DNA of 64,000 nt, from assembly GCF_001949145.1 (NCBI RefSeq), contig NW_019091729.1, positions 34,015-98,014 of the forward strand, read 5' to 3'. Both the position numbers and the translations under genes were made by a program. Positions within the stretch are counted from its first letter, which is position 1; each line of letters opens with the position of its first letter. The DNA comes from Acanthaster planci (lineage: Eukaryota; Echinodermata; Asteroidea; Valvatida; Acanthasteridae). Under the pieces are notes generated by a model. That model saw only the letters and a program-made list of their open reading frames with translations. It had not been told where the DNA came from and ran no database searches. Of this stretch, positions 33,275-44,697 are shown one piece after another.

Positions 33275-35247
33275 ATGTTGAGTAAGAAAGAACGAGAAGG
33301 TTCGGCGAGATTTTTGCAAGAATTCCCCAAACATGAACTCCTGTCTCTTGTGGAAACGGTCACTAATCGCATGATTACCGTTCGGAACAAACAAGGTATT
33401 TATCGGAGCTGGTTGCTTCTTGTGGGACCCATATCCCAAGGGGCCGGGGGCGTCCCCCATCGCCGAAACATTGCGTGCGGGACATTTCCGTATTCGCAAT
33501 TCGGCTTCCACGCCACGTACTCGCCACCTTACCTCATGAAATTTCACCTCACTTCATCCATCAAGTTGTAATTTTAATTGAAGACATGTACCGTGGGAAG
33601 AAATGAGATTGTCTCAGGGAAAGTTGTTTTGCCTTTTTAACTTTTTAACTTTTAAGAAGGAACGGTAAAATATGACAACAAAGATGCATATCATGCTTGT
33701 AGTAGTTGTGCTTTTGTAGTAGTCTTAGTTCAAGACATTCTTTATTGAGAGTGGGTCAATTTCTGCTTTTATGTCACAATACATGTTTAACCTAGTTTCT
33801 ATGGAATTAAGAAATGGATTGTTGCTGCCGAGCAATTGTCATGATAATGCGTGATGTTGGCTTGACACAAAAACTTAAGATGAGACAGTGACAATTGCAA
33901 GACAGTATCGTTCTGCCACGCAAAGAAGTGGTACTGTAAACTATCATGACTTAAGAGCCATCCATTTGACAGTGGTGGTGTGCATACATAACATCAGACT
34001 CGGAACACACAACAGTATTTGTTCAATAAATGGCTCCAACAGGTGTGTAGATCTGTGCTAACCACAAATCTTACATGTATGTGTTGTTGCAGAGGCAATC
34101 AATGCAATTATTCTACACTCAGACAGTGCCTTGGAGCTCCTCAGACGAAAGAAAGTGAAAAAAGAGTACATTTTTCGTCACCTGGCAACTCTGACAGTTG
34201 GCGTGTCATCAACATCAGATAAAGCAACTCTTGTGAGGCAATTACTGTCACTTTGGGGAACCAATGTATCCCAGCAATGTGTGTCTGAACGTATGGAAGT
34301 TGATGTAAGACCCTTAACCCAAGCTACATTTATTTGAACCCACAAAACACCACACTCCCTTGTGCTTGCTACACTCACATGTACACCTCGTAATCCAACA
34401 CATGATGACAAGGACCTTGACATGCCATTTCTCTCCAAAATGTAGTATGGTCATGTGATTGTATGACAATGGCTACACTGTGTCACCAAAAAAGATTCTG
34501 TGAAATCATCAATAGACTGGAATATTCAGTTTCTAATTATATCTGAGCTGAGAGGATTTTAGATTTCAGATATGGAATTATGAATATGCAAAGACCTTAA
34601 TATCTGAAAATAAGCAGCCATTTGTTTTGTAAATTAAAATAAAATAGTTCCCAAACCTGTACGGTTTGTTGCTTTATTTTCTCAAGGACTTGAGTGATGA
34701 TCCAGGCCCAGACAGAAACCCAACCCTGAAGGCGCCATCAGCCAGTGAACCACCAAAGCATGTACAAGTGCTTGCAGAGCAGTTCACATCATGGTTTTAC
34801 AGCCAATTAAACTCACTAAGTCAAGTCATTGCAAGCAACTCACCTAGTGACTGGGGATCTCATCATTTCTGGGAAGACTGCAAGCTCAATCTTCGTCTAA
34901 TAATATCAGAAGTACGTGATGAAAGTTTCTATGGAGCCGAGTGTGTTGCACAGAGATTTCGAAACTTTGTTTGTGAGGAAGGCTTGATATTCAACCCTAA
35001 CCTCAGCCCAGAAGGAACTCGAGGCTTTGTTGATCCACATGGACTTGTAATGGTAAGAGTTTGTGGTACAGTCCATCGCTATAATGATTGCTTGGGATTA
35101 TTCGAACAACAATTTGGACTTATCCGAGATCCGCTGAAAGAGAATAACTGGAAGATTAAATTCATTGACATGAGCATGAAACAAACTGCAGTTCAACGAA
35201 TGCCCACACTGACAGCTCCAATAGATGTGTCACAAGTAATTAATTAA
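33275..35247 (+). CDS. C3orf38: C3orf38 homologue, conserved protein
   Basis: Three exons join in frame: 33275-33395, 34093-34304 and 34687-35247 (TAA), giving 297 aa (human C3orf38 about 329). The N-terminus (LVETVTNRM, then EAINAIILHS and ELLRRKKVKKEYIFRHLAT) and the C-terminal block (SPHGLVMV-type DPHGLVMVRVCGTVHRYN, LGLFEQQFGLIRDP, NWKIKFIDM) match the vertebrate protein closely. A pair of aromatic-rich segments (FTSWFYSQLN and WGSHHFWEDCKL) also matches. No signal peptide or membrane segment is seen. The C-terminal half has the look of an NTF2-like alpha+beta fold, which is inference. The start is the first ATG in the conserved frame; the frame upstream has no earlier ATG. I do not assign a function from sequence alone. 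Confidence 0.93.
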
Positions 35248-36311
35248 GAAGCAAATACACTTGTGATAGATATATCGCTCTCTGATGTGTGCATACAAGT
35301 AGTGTCTGTGAAGGAACTGTATATGTGTATATGGCATTGTGTCACCAATGAAGGACACGTCGCATAGTACTCAGAAGTGTATTCAGATGAATGTGTACAA
35401 ACCAATCTCTGCACTGGACAGGAACAAAGCTATAGGCCCAAGGCAGAAATGGCCCTAAAATGTCTGTCAGTAATACAAATTTTTTATATTTTTACGAGTT
35501 TAGTCATAAGAGTGCATGCAACCCATAGTGTTGCAGTTGCTGTATGGTTTTAGATGGTTTGATCATTCCTTTTTACAACTTTGGATTCTGAAATATTCTT
35601 ATCTGAAAGTAAGAGGGTCCAGTGATGTATTAAAGTTTGCTTGTTACTGCTTTCAGTTAATGCTTTGCATAAAAATCATGACTAGTCTTGTGGCCTAAAA
35701 ATCTGTTTTGCATAATAGTAATCATATACAGTAATTTTTGTGGCAAAAGCAGTGATGCCCCCGCAGGGATGCTCTGGGGTTCGAGGGCCCCCTATTCTCC
35801 CCAGAGGGTTTGATTTTTGTTCTCTCTGAAAAATAATGATACAATGTACATCTTCAATGTGTTAAACTACTAGCTCTGATATTGCCATATGTCAGAGTCC
35901 CCTGTGGCACAATAGGAGAGGAGGAAGGGAGGGGGAGGGGACTTGAGTGTCGTGAGTTAGGGGGGGAATTGGAGTCTAAACCCCCCTACCAATCATGAGT
36001 ATGTCACTAGGTAAGTGTTGGATTATGTGGCGTACATTGATGATGCAATTTCTCATTTGGGAGACCGAGAATTTGATAAGCACTGAACATATAGTGCATT
36101 ATGAAGATCACATAGCATACATCTGTGCTTGAAAAGTGACAGGTTCAGTGTTTGTGTGTCAGATAAACAGTTTCTTTGTCCGTTTGGTGTATGTACTGGT
36201 GTAAGAGAAGGGGGCTTGTTGATTTATATTCAAACAAAAAAATCTGCCAGCATTTGGAAGTTGCTTTGCTTTGTCACAACGTTTCTCATGAAGTTGACTT
36301 GACATTGTTTT

Positions 36312-36317
36312 AATAAA
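36312..36317 (+). terminator. Candidate polyadenylation signal of the C3orf38 homologue
   Basis: Overlapping AATAAATAAAT about 1.07 kb after the stop codon, followed by T/G-rich sequence. Confidence 0.4.
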
Positions 36318-37466
36318 TAAATCTCAGACCATTTAAGTGGTATATATTGCTTCAGATAAAGCGCCTTGTCAAACCTTATGAAACCAATTGTACACAAGTT
36401 TTAAGTTACAAAGACTAACATGTATCAGCAGTAAAAAGGTTTGATTCATAAACTGATTTTAATGTGTAAATGCAATTTTTCCAGTACCGCTTGCCGAAAA
36501 ATTTTGTTTTGACAAAATTAATTGAATAATGGTGTCTTTTCTTTGAATCGTTTTGGTGATGGGGTGACATTTGATTAGGAATTTGTAATCTAAACTGCAC
36601 AATTTTAAAATATAATACCAATTCTTCCTGAAGCAATGAACAATTTGGATATTGTACTGCACTTGTATTACTGAGTCATCTACTTTCTACAATGTTGTCC
36701 ATTGTGTTTTTGTCTCTTGCTTTATGTGACTTGAAGAAATGAACCAAAATGGAAAATTTTGAGGTACTTGGTGGCAGCAAACAAGTTAATCTCAAGAGTC
36801 AGCCTTGTTTTTGCATCATTTTGAGTGCACACATTGTGTATTCAAGCATAATTCATTAAACAGTAGACTTATTGTGTGCGACTGGTATTTTTTCTGCCAC
36901 CAAGGGACTGAAAAGTCTCCCATTACGGTATGAGGCCAAGAGCACATCCAAAATCAACTGTTCGTGAGAGAGGGACAAAAAAAAATTGGAAATTATTTCA
37001 TGGAACCTTTTATTGCCTTTCTGAGGGGTGGCGCTACATTTGGGGGTATACGCTTTGGGATTGAATAGAAATGAAAAAGACCTAAACATTGCTTTTCTCT
37101 CATTTTATAAAAATTGGGCTTTGTTTTGGGGAGGGCTAGGGGACCATGACTTCTGTTTACCCATCCGATGACCCTTTTCTAAAGCCTAAGAAGTTGGGAA
37201 CAGTCTTAAATTGTAAAACTATAGAGGGGTAAAACATTCTTGATTAGTGGTTCATCGTGATAATGCCCTCTCGTGGAGGTGTTTTATGGCCTGTTTCTGT
37301 ACTACGGCGTCATGAAATTAAAACTATGAAGAAACGAAAACTATTGTTTTGTGCGCCGAACATACTTTTATTGTGTAGTTTCATTAAAATTCACCGGCAT
37401 GAGAGGGCGCAATCACGATATTGTGGCGGTGGGTTATTTATGTCTGTGGTGGCGGTCGCTTGAAAT

Positions 37467-37484
37467 AGCGCCCTCTTGCGGCAG
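37467..37484 (+). promoter_or_regulatory. CTCF-like binding motif
   Basis: AGCGCCCTCTTGCGGCAG. Its reverse complement fits the classic CTCF core (CCASYAGRKGGCRSY) at 13 of 15 positions by eye. It is the best motif of the local cluster, together with 37661-37675 (CCGCTAGAGGGAGCT, also 13 of 15). Confidence 0.5.
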
Positions 37485-38890
37485 TTGATTATTGAGAACA
37501 TATTCAATAGCGTCTTGAAAACAAGCCTATGCATGTAAAGTCCCATGTTCAGTCCTGCCCATTCTTAATTCGGCGTAACACATAAATTGGGCTGAATGTC
37601 ATGAGATGTGTCAAAGTCTTGGTTTCAAGACGTTGTTGTAAATACTTCAATATCCTACTGCCGCTAGAGGGAGCTATCACGACAAGCCATTATTGTTGAA
37701 TATTAGGGTACAGTCCAGTAATTCAAGCCCCTAGAAAACAGTGTAAAATCATCACTGTTCAGGGCCCAAAAACATGCATGCCAACATCCCTGAGATTTCT
37801 GAAACACAAATGAAATTCTCGTCTGGTCACTAATCTTTCAATTTCTTTTCAATTGTTTGTTGGTTAACCAATTACATTTTTAATAATTCCCACAACGCCC
37901 CCCCCCAAAAAAAGTGATTTTTCCGAAGCCTGATTGCAGCCACTTTTCAAGTGGCAACCGTCAACTTTCTCGGGCACTTCGGACCATTTTTCAACCGTAG
38001 TTTTTAGCCATTCTGCTCTCATATGCAAGCTCAAAGACCCAGGGAGTTGATCCTGGCAAGGAATTACACAATCTCACCGTGCAAACAATCTCCTTGTTCA
38101 AAAGATACAGTGGGGGGGGAGCACTTTTAATACTAATGAGCTGGCCAGATATTCTCATTTGAATTAGTGGTCTGCCCCCATTACACCACGGTTTGAGGAC
38201 ATTTGACTGATAGTTGACTTGTCCGAGTCCCCAGAGAGTAGTTGGTTATTTAAGAGCAGTTTCGATGTGAAGTAAGAGTAGTTATTGTTGTAAAATTGGT
38301 GGTTTGAAGATAAATGGTGTTCAAAAAGCAGGTGTGAATGTTGTAAACCCATGGAGCTATTAAACCGAAGGATTTAAATTGATCGTAAAAGTTGCAGGGC
38401 GCCCTCTGCAATTTTCTTTTTATTTTGTAAACGGGGGGCTTAAATAGGTAGTGCGCTCGCTTTCGTTTTTAAACGAACAGTTCAACAATCTTGATCCTGA
38501 ATTTAAAAGGAGGCAGTCCGTAACTTTGGCTTCGAATTACATGTACACTTAACACATTCTATATGCTCAGCATTTTGGTGACAATTTCGGCCTGAAATAT
38601 TATTTTTTGACTAAATTTGTGATGTTTTTTGAACTGCCAAATACAAGCTATAGTGCTGTCTGGTGGCACAAAAACGTCTTGAAACAAAGACTGTAAGTAA
38701 CGTGGAACCCCAAATTCAGTTTCGCCTATTCCTAGTTGGGTCAGATTGTGTAATGTTTACATTATGAGCGTGGTTACGTAAAATTGAAGTTGCACGTGTG
38801 CTTTGCGTTAATCATTTCAATTTGAGTGAGAGCTAAGTTAGTGGAGGGTGAATTCCTGCTTAGGATTTGTTTTCCAACTCTGATTTCATC

Positions 38891-41800
38891 ATGCCAGAAG
38901 GACCAGAACTTCATCTTGCCAGTCGATTTGTGAACAGGGTTTGTAAGGGTCGTGTATTCACTGGTCGCATTGTCAAATCTCCGGTTCACAAAAGTGATGA
39001 AGTCTCGTTCTGCGCTCAAGCGTACATCATCACGGCTGCTTCAAGGGGTAAAGAAATGCAACTTATCCTCTCAGAAACTGAAGATACTCCCAAGTCTCTC
39101 TCCAAGGGCAAAAAACGCAAGCTTACTGAGCTGAAGTCTACCAGGATTTTGTTCCGATTTGGGATGTCGGGAAAGTTTCAGTTCACGACCGTTTCGGAGG
39201 TGCACAAGCATGCTCATCTTCAATTCTTTACGAATGATGATCCAACCATGGTCTTAAGTCATGTTGATGTCCGTAGGTTTGGAAGATGGGAAGTAGATGC
39301 TGATTGGTCCAAAGATAGAGGACCAGATCCAATGTTTGAATATCAACCTTTTAGGTGAGCATGCTGGCTATATGTTATTTTTAATTATGATTCTGTCCTG
39401 ATTTCTTTGTTATTTTGTTGTAGGTAGGGTGCAAAAGATTGAAAAGTTCAGAGTTAATAAACGGCTAGTTATGTTTAAACATATCTCACATCACACCACG
39501 TTGTTAAACATATTTTCTCCATATACTCCGCTTGATGCGAATAGGTGATTGAGAGAAACCGAAACTTTAATTGGCAACAGTCAAATGCCATTTGGTTAGT
39601 GTGCCTAGCATGCCTAGTGTCCACATGAATATGCTACAGACATGGCAGACTTGCAAAATTACTAACGTTTTGTCGTGAGTGGTATTTTTCTCCTCCGTCC
39701 TTTGTTTTGTGTTCAAGACTTGATCCTAGAAGATATTCTGTTATACAAGAGCAAAGGATCATGGGATATTACACCTCTGGGTCTTAGCTAGTTGTTGTGT
39801 AATGAACACACTGTAATGGATAGGGCCTTGCCTAAGCTGAAATTTACCATAAGTGTAACATATCTCCTTTCTGATCAATTCAGAGATAACGTTTCAGTGG
39901 AAATCCTTTCAAAATTCTGTTTCTATTGCAGGTCAAATGTAGTGAAAAACCTCGAATCAAGTGCCTTTGACAGACCCATCTGTGAAGTTCTTCTGAATCA
40001 AAAATATTTCAATGGGATTGGAAACTACCTCCGAGCTGAAATACTCTACAGGTTCTTTATTTATCAAAAAGCATGTTTTTAAATATTTGCAAATTGAAGT
40101 AGTAGCCAAGAAAGATGCTTTAATTGGTGATTTTTAATTTATATCAGGCACATTATTCACAAATTTTGTAGTAACATGCAGTGTTACCAGGAATTATGTT
40201 TATACAATGAATTGCTTCTTCTTTTAGACTTGGCATACCACCTTTTGAGAAAGCTCGCAATGTTCTAAAGGACCTGGACGAAAATCCACCTGATGTTAAG
40301 CCAAAGATGAAAGGTCAGGATGTCAAGGTCAAGGATAAAGGTCCGAAGGTTGACATACTGCATTTGTGCCACACTGTGCCCCTGGAAGTTGTCAACCTAG
40401 GTAAGGCAATGCATTTTTAATTTACATCAAATTTTGTTGTCTGGGTTTCTCAATGTTAGCTCAAATCCCAGCAGGTGACTTTGGAGCTGTGACTTAAATC
40501 GAGGAGCTTTTGAACATGTATGTGTGCATCTCAGTCCATACTTAAAGCAAGCAATATGGAAACAACTACGTGTATGACTTCTGCCAAGTCTTACTGAATC
40601 CAAAGTTTTTCATTTTTTCTAGCAGTTTCACTCAGGAGATAAAAAGTATCTTGAAAGTTCAAGAATTGTGAGTTGAGAACACTGGATGAAAGGACAAAGT
40701 TAAGGAACAATGAAAGATAGACTAACAATTTGGGAAAGATCAACTACATGTACATTAAAAAAATTACAAATACACAACAGTGTCAAGAGATCTGTTAGTT
40801 TGCAAGACATTGGCAAAATAAAGTTCCTGTCACTATGAAAAATGGTGCCAAAAATTCCAATAAACCGATCAATTGGGAGTATCAACCTCATGGCAAATGC
40901 TACGTGCTATGGTAGAATTAGTGTCGTATTGGAGAAGTTGGGGATTGCAGGTGGAAACTGCCGCACTATTCTCCTTCACTCGTTGAAAGAATAACTGTTG
41001 GATAAATGCAATCACTAACAAGATATCTCATATAATGTCTACCATTTCAGGAGGAGGTGGTTATGATCCTGAAGGAAGATCAGCCGATTATTCCAAGTTT
41101 AATGCCTGGCTGCAATGCTACTACCAAACAGGCATGAACAACGTGGTTGATCACAACAGTAGAACCATCTGGTTCAAAGGACCAGCCGGACCAATGGCCC
41201 CAAAAGGCAAGATCAATATTCTCTGATAAATCACCATCCTTTGGATTGAAATGATTTTATTTAGTAACCAGTTAGAGTCTTTGTATTTAAGAGGTGACAT
41301 CAAGCACAATATAGAGTCACAAAAGCTTCTTGGTCTTGGATTCATCAAAATACTGGAGAATGTCCAATAGATTTTGATAGATTTTGAAATTTGGATCTCA
41401 CGTATTTGCCCGTTATCACTGATCTAGGGCAGTACATGTAAATTTACATAAATAATGTCAGAACATTTGAATAATGATTTTTTTTTTACTTGAAATCTTA
41501 AATAAATGATAGATATGAAATCAAGGAGTCCTGTCAAGAGGAGAAAGAAGAAGGAAGCTGCATCAGCTAAGGATAATGAGTCACCCACAAAGGTCAGTGT
41601 TCAATATCATTTAGCTAAGGAACAGCAAATTGTGACTTGCGTGTTTGTGGTAAATACCACTTCTCTGGATATGAGAAATGCTGGCAATCCTTGCAGTAAC
41701 ACGTTCTCTGGATATGANNNNNNNNNNNNNNNNNNNNNNNNNNNNNNNNNNNNNNNNNNNNNNNNNNNNNNNNNNNNNNNNNNNNNNNNNNNNNNNNNNN

Positions 41801-43645
41801 NNNNNNNNNNNNNNNNNNNNNNNNNNNNNNNNNNNNNNNNNNNNNNNNNNNNNNNNNNNNNNNNNNNNNNNNNNNNNNNNNNNNNNNNNNNNNNNNNNNN
41901 NNNNNNNNNNNNNNNNNNNNNNNNNNNNNNNNNNNNNNNNNNNNNNNNNNNNNNNNNNNNNNNNNNNNNNNNNNNNNNNNNNNNNNNNNNNNNNNNNNNN
42001 NNNNNNNNNNNNNNNNNNNNNNNNNNNNNNNNNNNNNNNNNNNNNNNNNNNNNNNNNNNNNNNNNNNNNNNNNNNNNNNNNNNNNNNNNNNNNNNNNNNN
42101 NNNNNNNNNNNNNNNNNNNNNNNNNNNNNNNNNNNNNNNNNNNNNNNNNNNNNNNNNNNNNNNNNNNNNNNNNNNNNNNNNNNNNNNNNNNNNNNNNNNN
42201 NNNNNNNNNNNNNNNNNNNNNNNNNNNNNNNNNNNNNNNNNNNNNNNNNNNNNNNNNNNNNNNNNNNNNNNNNNNNNNNNNNNNNNNNNNNNNNNNNNNN
42301 NNNNNNNNNNNNNNNNNNNNNNNNNNNNNNNNNNNNNNNNNNNNNNNNNNNNNNNNNNNNNNNNNNNNNNNNNNNNNNNNNNNNNNNNNNNNNNNNNNNN
42401 NNNNNNNNNNNNNNNNNNNNNNNNNNNNNNNNNNNNNNNNNNNNNNNNNNNNNNNNNNNNNNNNNNNNNNNNNNNNNNNNNNNNNNNNNNNNNNNNNNNN
42501 NNNNNNNNNNNNNNNNNNNNNNNNNNNNNNNNNNNNNNNNNNNNNNNNNNNNNNNNNNNNNNNNNNNNNNNNNNNNNNNNNNNNNNNNNNNNNNNNNNNN
42601 NNNNNNNNNNNNNNNNNNNNNNNNNNNNNNNNNNNNNNNNNNNNNNNNNNNNNNNNNNNNNNNNNNNNNNNNNNNNNNNNNNNNNNNNNNNNNNNNNNNN
42701 NNNNCATCTTCTCTGGATATGAGAAATGCTGGCAATCCTTGCAGCAACATCCTTGTGATAATGTCCCTCACTTTCTAGACCTTCTTTTAAGATTTTTTAC
42801 AGGTTACTCAGGAAGTGTGCTCAAACCACATGATTTATTTCCTCAGATAAACAGTCCTTAAGATTTTAGGTTGCATATGTGGAATCTTATTTATTCGAAT
42901 AAAAAAATAAATTAATAATTTTTAAAAATTTCAAATTTTGTTATGATGTATGCAGAAACCAAAAAAAACAGGAGCAAAGATGAAAGTAGAAGGTCAGAGC
43001 AAAAGGAAAACGCCAAACAGGAGACAAGCAAGAACTAAGGGTTTATCAGCTGGAAGGAAGCCAGTTCAGGGAACAAAAGATGAGACCAAGAAAGTCAAGA
43101 ACACTCCCAAACAGACTAAGAAACAGCTACAGGGTGTTCATGACGTCAAAGGTTATGCTACCAGGTCAAAGGTTACCATGAATGGTGAGTAACTCCTCAA
43201 TGTCACTTCAAAGGTTAACCTTCCAGAGGCCTGGCTGTTGAGAGTGGAGATTGTTTCAAGGGAAGTTATCCATGCTTGAAGTCCTTCTTGTCAGAACACA
43301 TAAAAATTTCTCAACAAAACTCAAGAAAGCTTTATGGATGTGATATAAATTCTGAGAAATTTATTGGAAATATTCCTAGTTGTTTCCTGGTAGGAATCAG
43401 CATTTTGTGTGAGGGGCAATCAAGGTGAATCATTTACAAAAATATTTTTGGAGTTTCCAAAGACTCCAATTTTTTCCAAAGTCTTTAAGTGGTTTCCATT
43501 TCAAGAATTGAGTACATGCATTACAATGTATTCACCATTGATTCTGACCTTTACCTTGCTTAGCTGTGCAAGTTTTTTCTTTTAAAATAATATCGGCATT
43601 TCTTATCTCTTCATAGACCTGAAGAATCCAAAGAAGACTCGGTAA
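38891..43645 (+). CDS. NEIL1: Endonuclease VIII-like 1, base-excision-repair DNA glycosylase
   Basis: This bifunctional glycosylase/AP lyase of the Fpg/Nei family removes oxidised pyrimidines in the nucleus. Exons: 38891-39354, 39932-40051, 40228-40400, 41051-41206, 41513-41592, 42956-43184 and 43617-43645, giving about 416 aa (human 390). The start is fixed by MPEGPELHLASRFVN: after Met removal Pro2 is the nucleophile and Glu3 is catalytic. The catalytic Lys is present in SRGKE. Other family blocks are RFGMSGKFQ, HVDVRRFGRW, FDRPICEVLL, FNGIGNYLRAEILYR and the zincless-finger region WFKGPAGPMAPK. The tail is long and Lys-rich, probably a nuclear localisation and partner-binding segment. The fourth intron begins G|GCAAGA, a GC-AG intron, and the phase is kept only with this donor. 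The Lys edited in human NEIL1 (K242) aligns with Gly. The sequence gap 41718-42704 is in intron 5. Confidence 0.95.
41207..41212 (+). promoter_or_regulatory. Non-canonical GC splice donor of NEIL1 intron 4
   Basis: The exon end AAAG is followed by GCAAGA. Reading on without splicing reaches TGA after six codons, at 41224. Using GC as donor joins in phase to the acceptor at 41511-41512 and the basic tail MKSRSPVKRRKKK, which is the expected NEIL1 continuation. No GT in this neighbourhood gives the right phase. Confidence 0.75.
41661..42751. repeat. 43-bp tandem repeat interrupted by an assembly gap (NEIL1 intron 5)
   Basis: TTCTCTGGATATGAGAAATG and the 23 bp after it recur. One unit starts at 41661 and the next at 41704, which runs into 987 N (41718-42704). 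A further unit starts at 42709 on the right of the gap. The gap is therefore probably a collapsed minisatellite. Its true copy number is unknown. Confidence 0.8.
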
Positions 43646-44697
43646 TTGATAGGAAACCATTCGCTACAAGTCAAACACAACTTATACTGGTACTTTATTT
43701 GTAATAGATTTAATAAGTACATGTACTTGGAACTATTCTAACTTCTTGTCAGCTTTCTTTTATTTACATTTGATAGTCGAAGGTACAAAGTTTAGTTGAT
43801 TGTATGTAGTGTACATTTTCATGATCATAAAAATGGATACAATAACTTTGCTAAGAACTTGTAAATTCAAGATCTTTTATTCTAAAAATAGACTATGTCA
43901 CTTCCCTCTTAGTCAAGTAAAACTCAGTTTCAAACGTTTGATATGAAATTTAACCACTCATCAATCCAGCTGGCTTCTGGTTACCGCAGTGTATTTGTAA
44001 ATAGCCTTGACAGATATTTCTCACAAATAGAAGAACTTGTTATAGAGTGACAAATCAGTAGAACCACACTTGGAACTTTCTCAGGCCGTCTTGATAAGTA
44101 GATTACCGTAGTTTCCAAATCGAATTCACCAAGTTTATTTTTATAACTGGTAATCTTTCTTTACATAATGCACAGGTTACAGTGTGTTAATATTACAGTA
44201 AGAAACGTTCTCATAAAAAAGATATCCTGAAATATCAGTAGTCTCCTGCATTTAGCTAGGAAATGTGTTTTATTTTGTAAATATTTTGTAACTTGATCTT
44301 CACAGTACTCTTAACGATTTTCTGTTGGAAACAAGCTATCCGATCCATCCCTTCAGGTTTTTTTATTCTGTAAATGGGATATGATTCAGCATTATCGACC
44401 TGAATTCCACTATGTGTTTACAATTAGACTGGGCCTGTAGCCCAACCCTTGCGTGAGATTATTCTCAGACTTGGGAAACTTCCGATAATGGTTAGAACAT
44501 TTGCAGGCAATTGGAAAAGGGATAACAAAGTTTTGGCTCCTAAACGTTGCTTCCAATTATTTTTCCAACTTTGATGAATATACATTGTGTGTACCTTGAC
44601 AGCCTGCTACTATCGATGTACATGTAAACCCTCGTTCAGTGTGTTAACTTGTAAAATTTTGTTTTACTCAAGCATTATACAAATGACAACATTAACT
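43646..44697. other. Convergent 3' region between NEIL1 and the Ig receptor gene
   Basis: Both neighbours end here. For the minus-strand gene, TTTATT at 44134-44139 would be an AATAAA signal. For NEIL1 no perfect AATAAA follows closely; AATAAG is near 43714. No gene or clear repeat is seen. Confidence 0.45.

Larger units (their letters stand above)
35248..38890. promoter_or_regulatory. Intergenic region with a cluster of CTCF-like motifs, upstream of NEIL1
   Basis: The first part is the 3'UTR of the C3orf38 homologue, with AATAAA at 36312-36317. G/C-rich repeat debris lies at 35750-36000. From 37020 to 38410 there are at least five GCGCCCTCT-type motifs: 37264-37277, 37401-37410 (reverse), 37467-37484, 37658-37675 (reverse) and 38397-38410. 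No gene is seen. NEIL1 transcription should start in the last few hundred bases; no TATA box is convincing. Confidence 0.5.

Noticed and set aside
35755-36000. GC-rich block with CTCTGGGG / CCCCAGAG pairing as an ncRNA hairpin
   Set aside because: The pairing is short and imperfect, and the block is embedded in low-complexity G/C runs typical of repeat debris.
41506-42861. Long open frames across 41506-42861 on both strands
   Set aside because: They consist almost entirely of N. Only the NEIL1 exon 41513-41592 inside is real.
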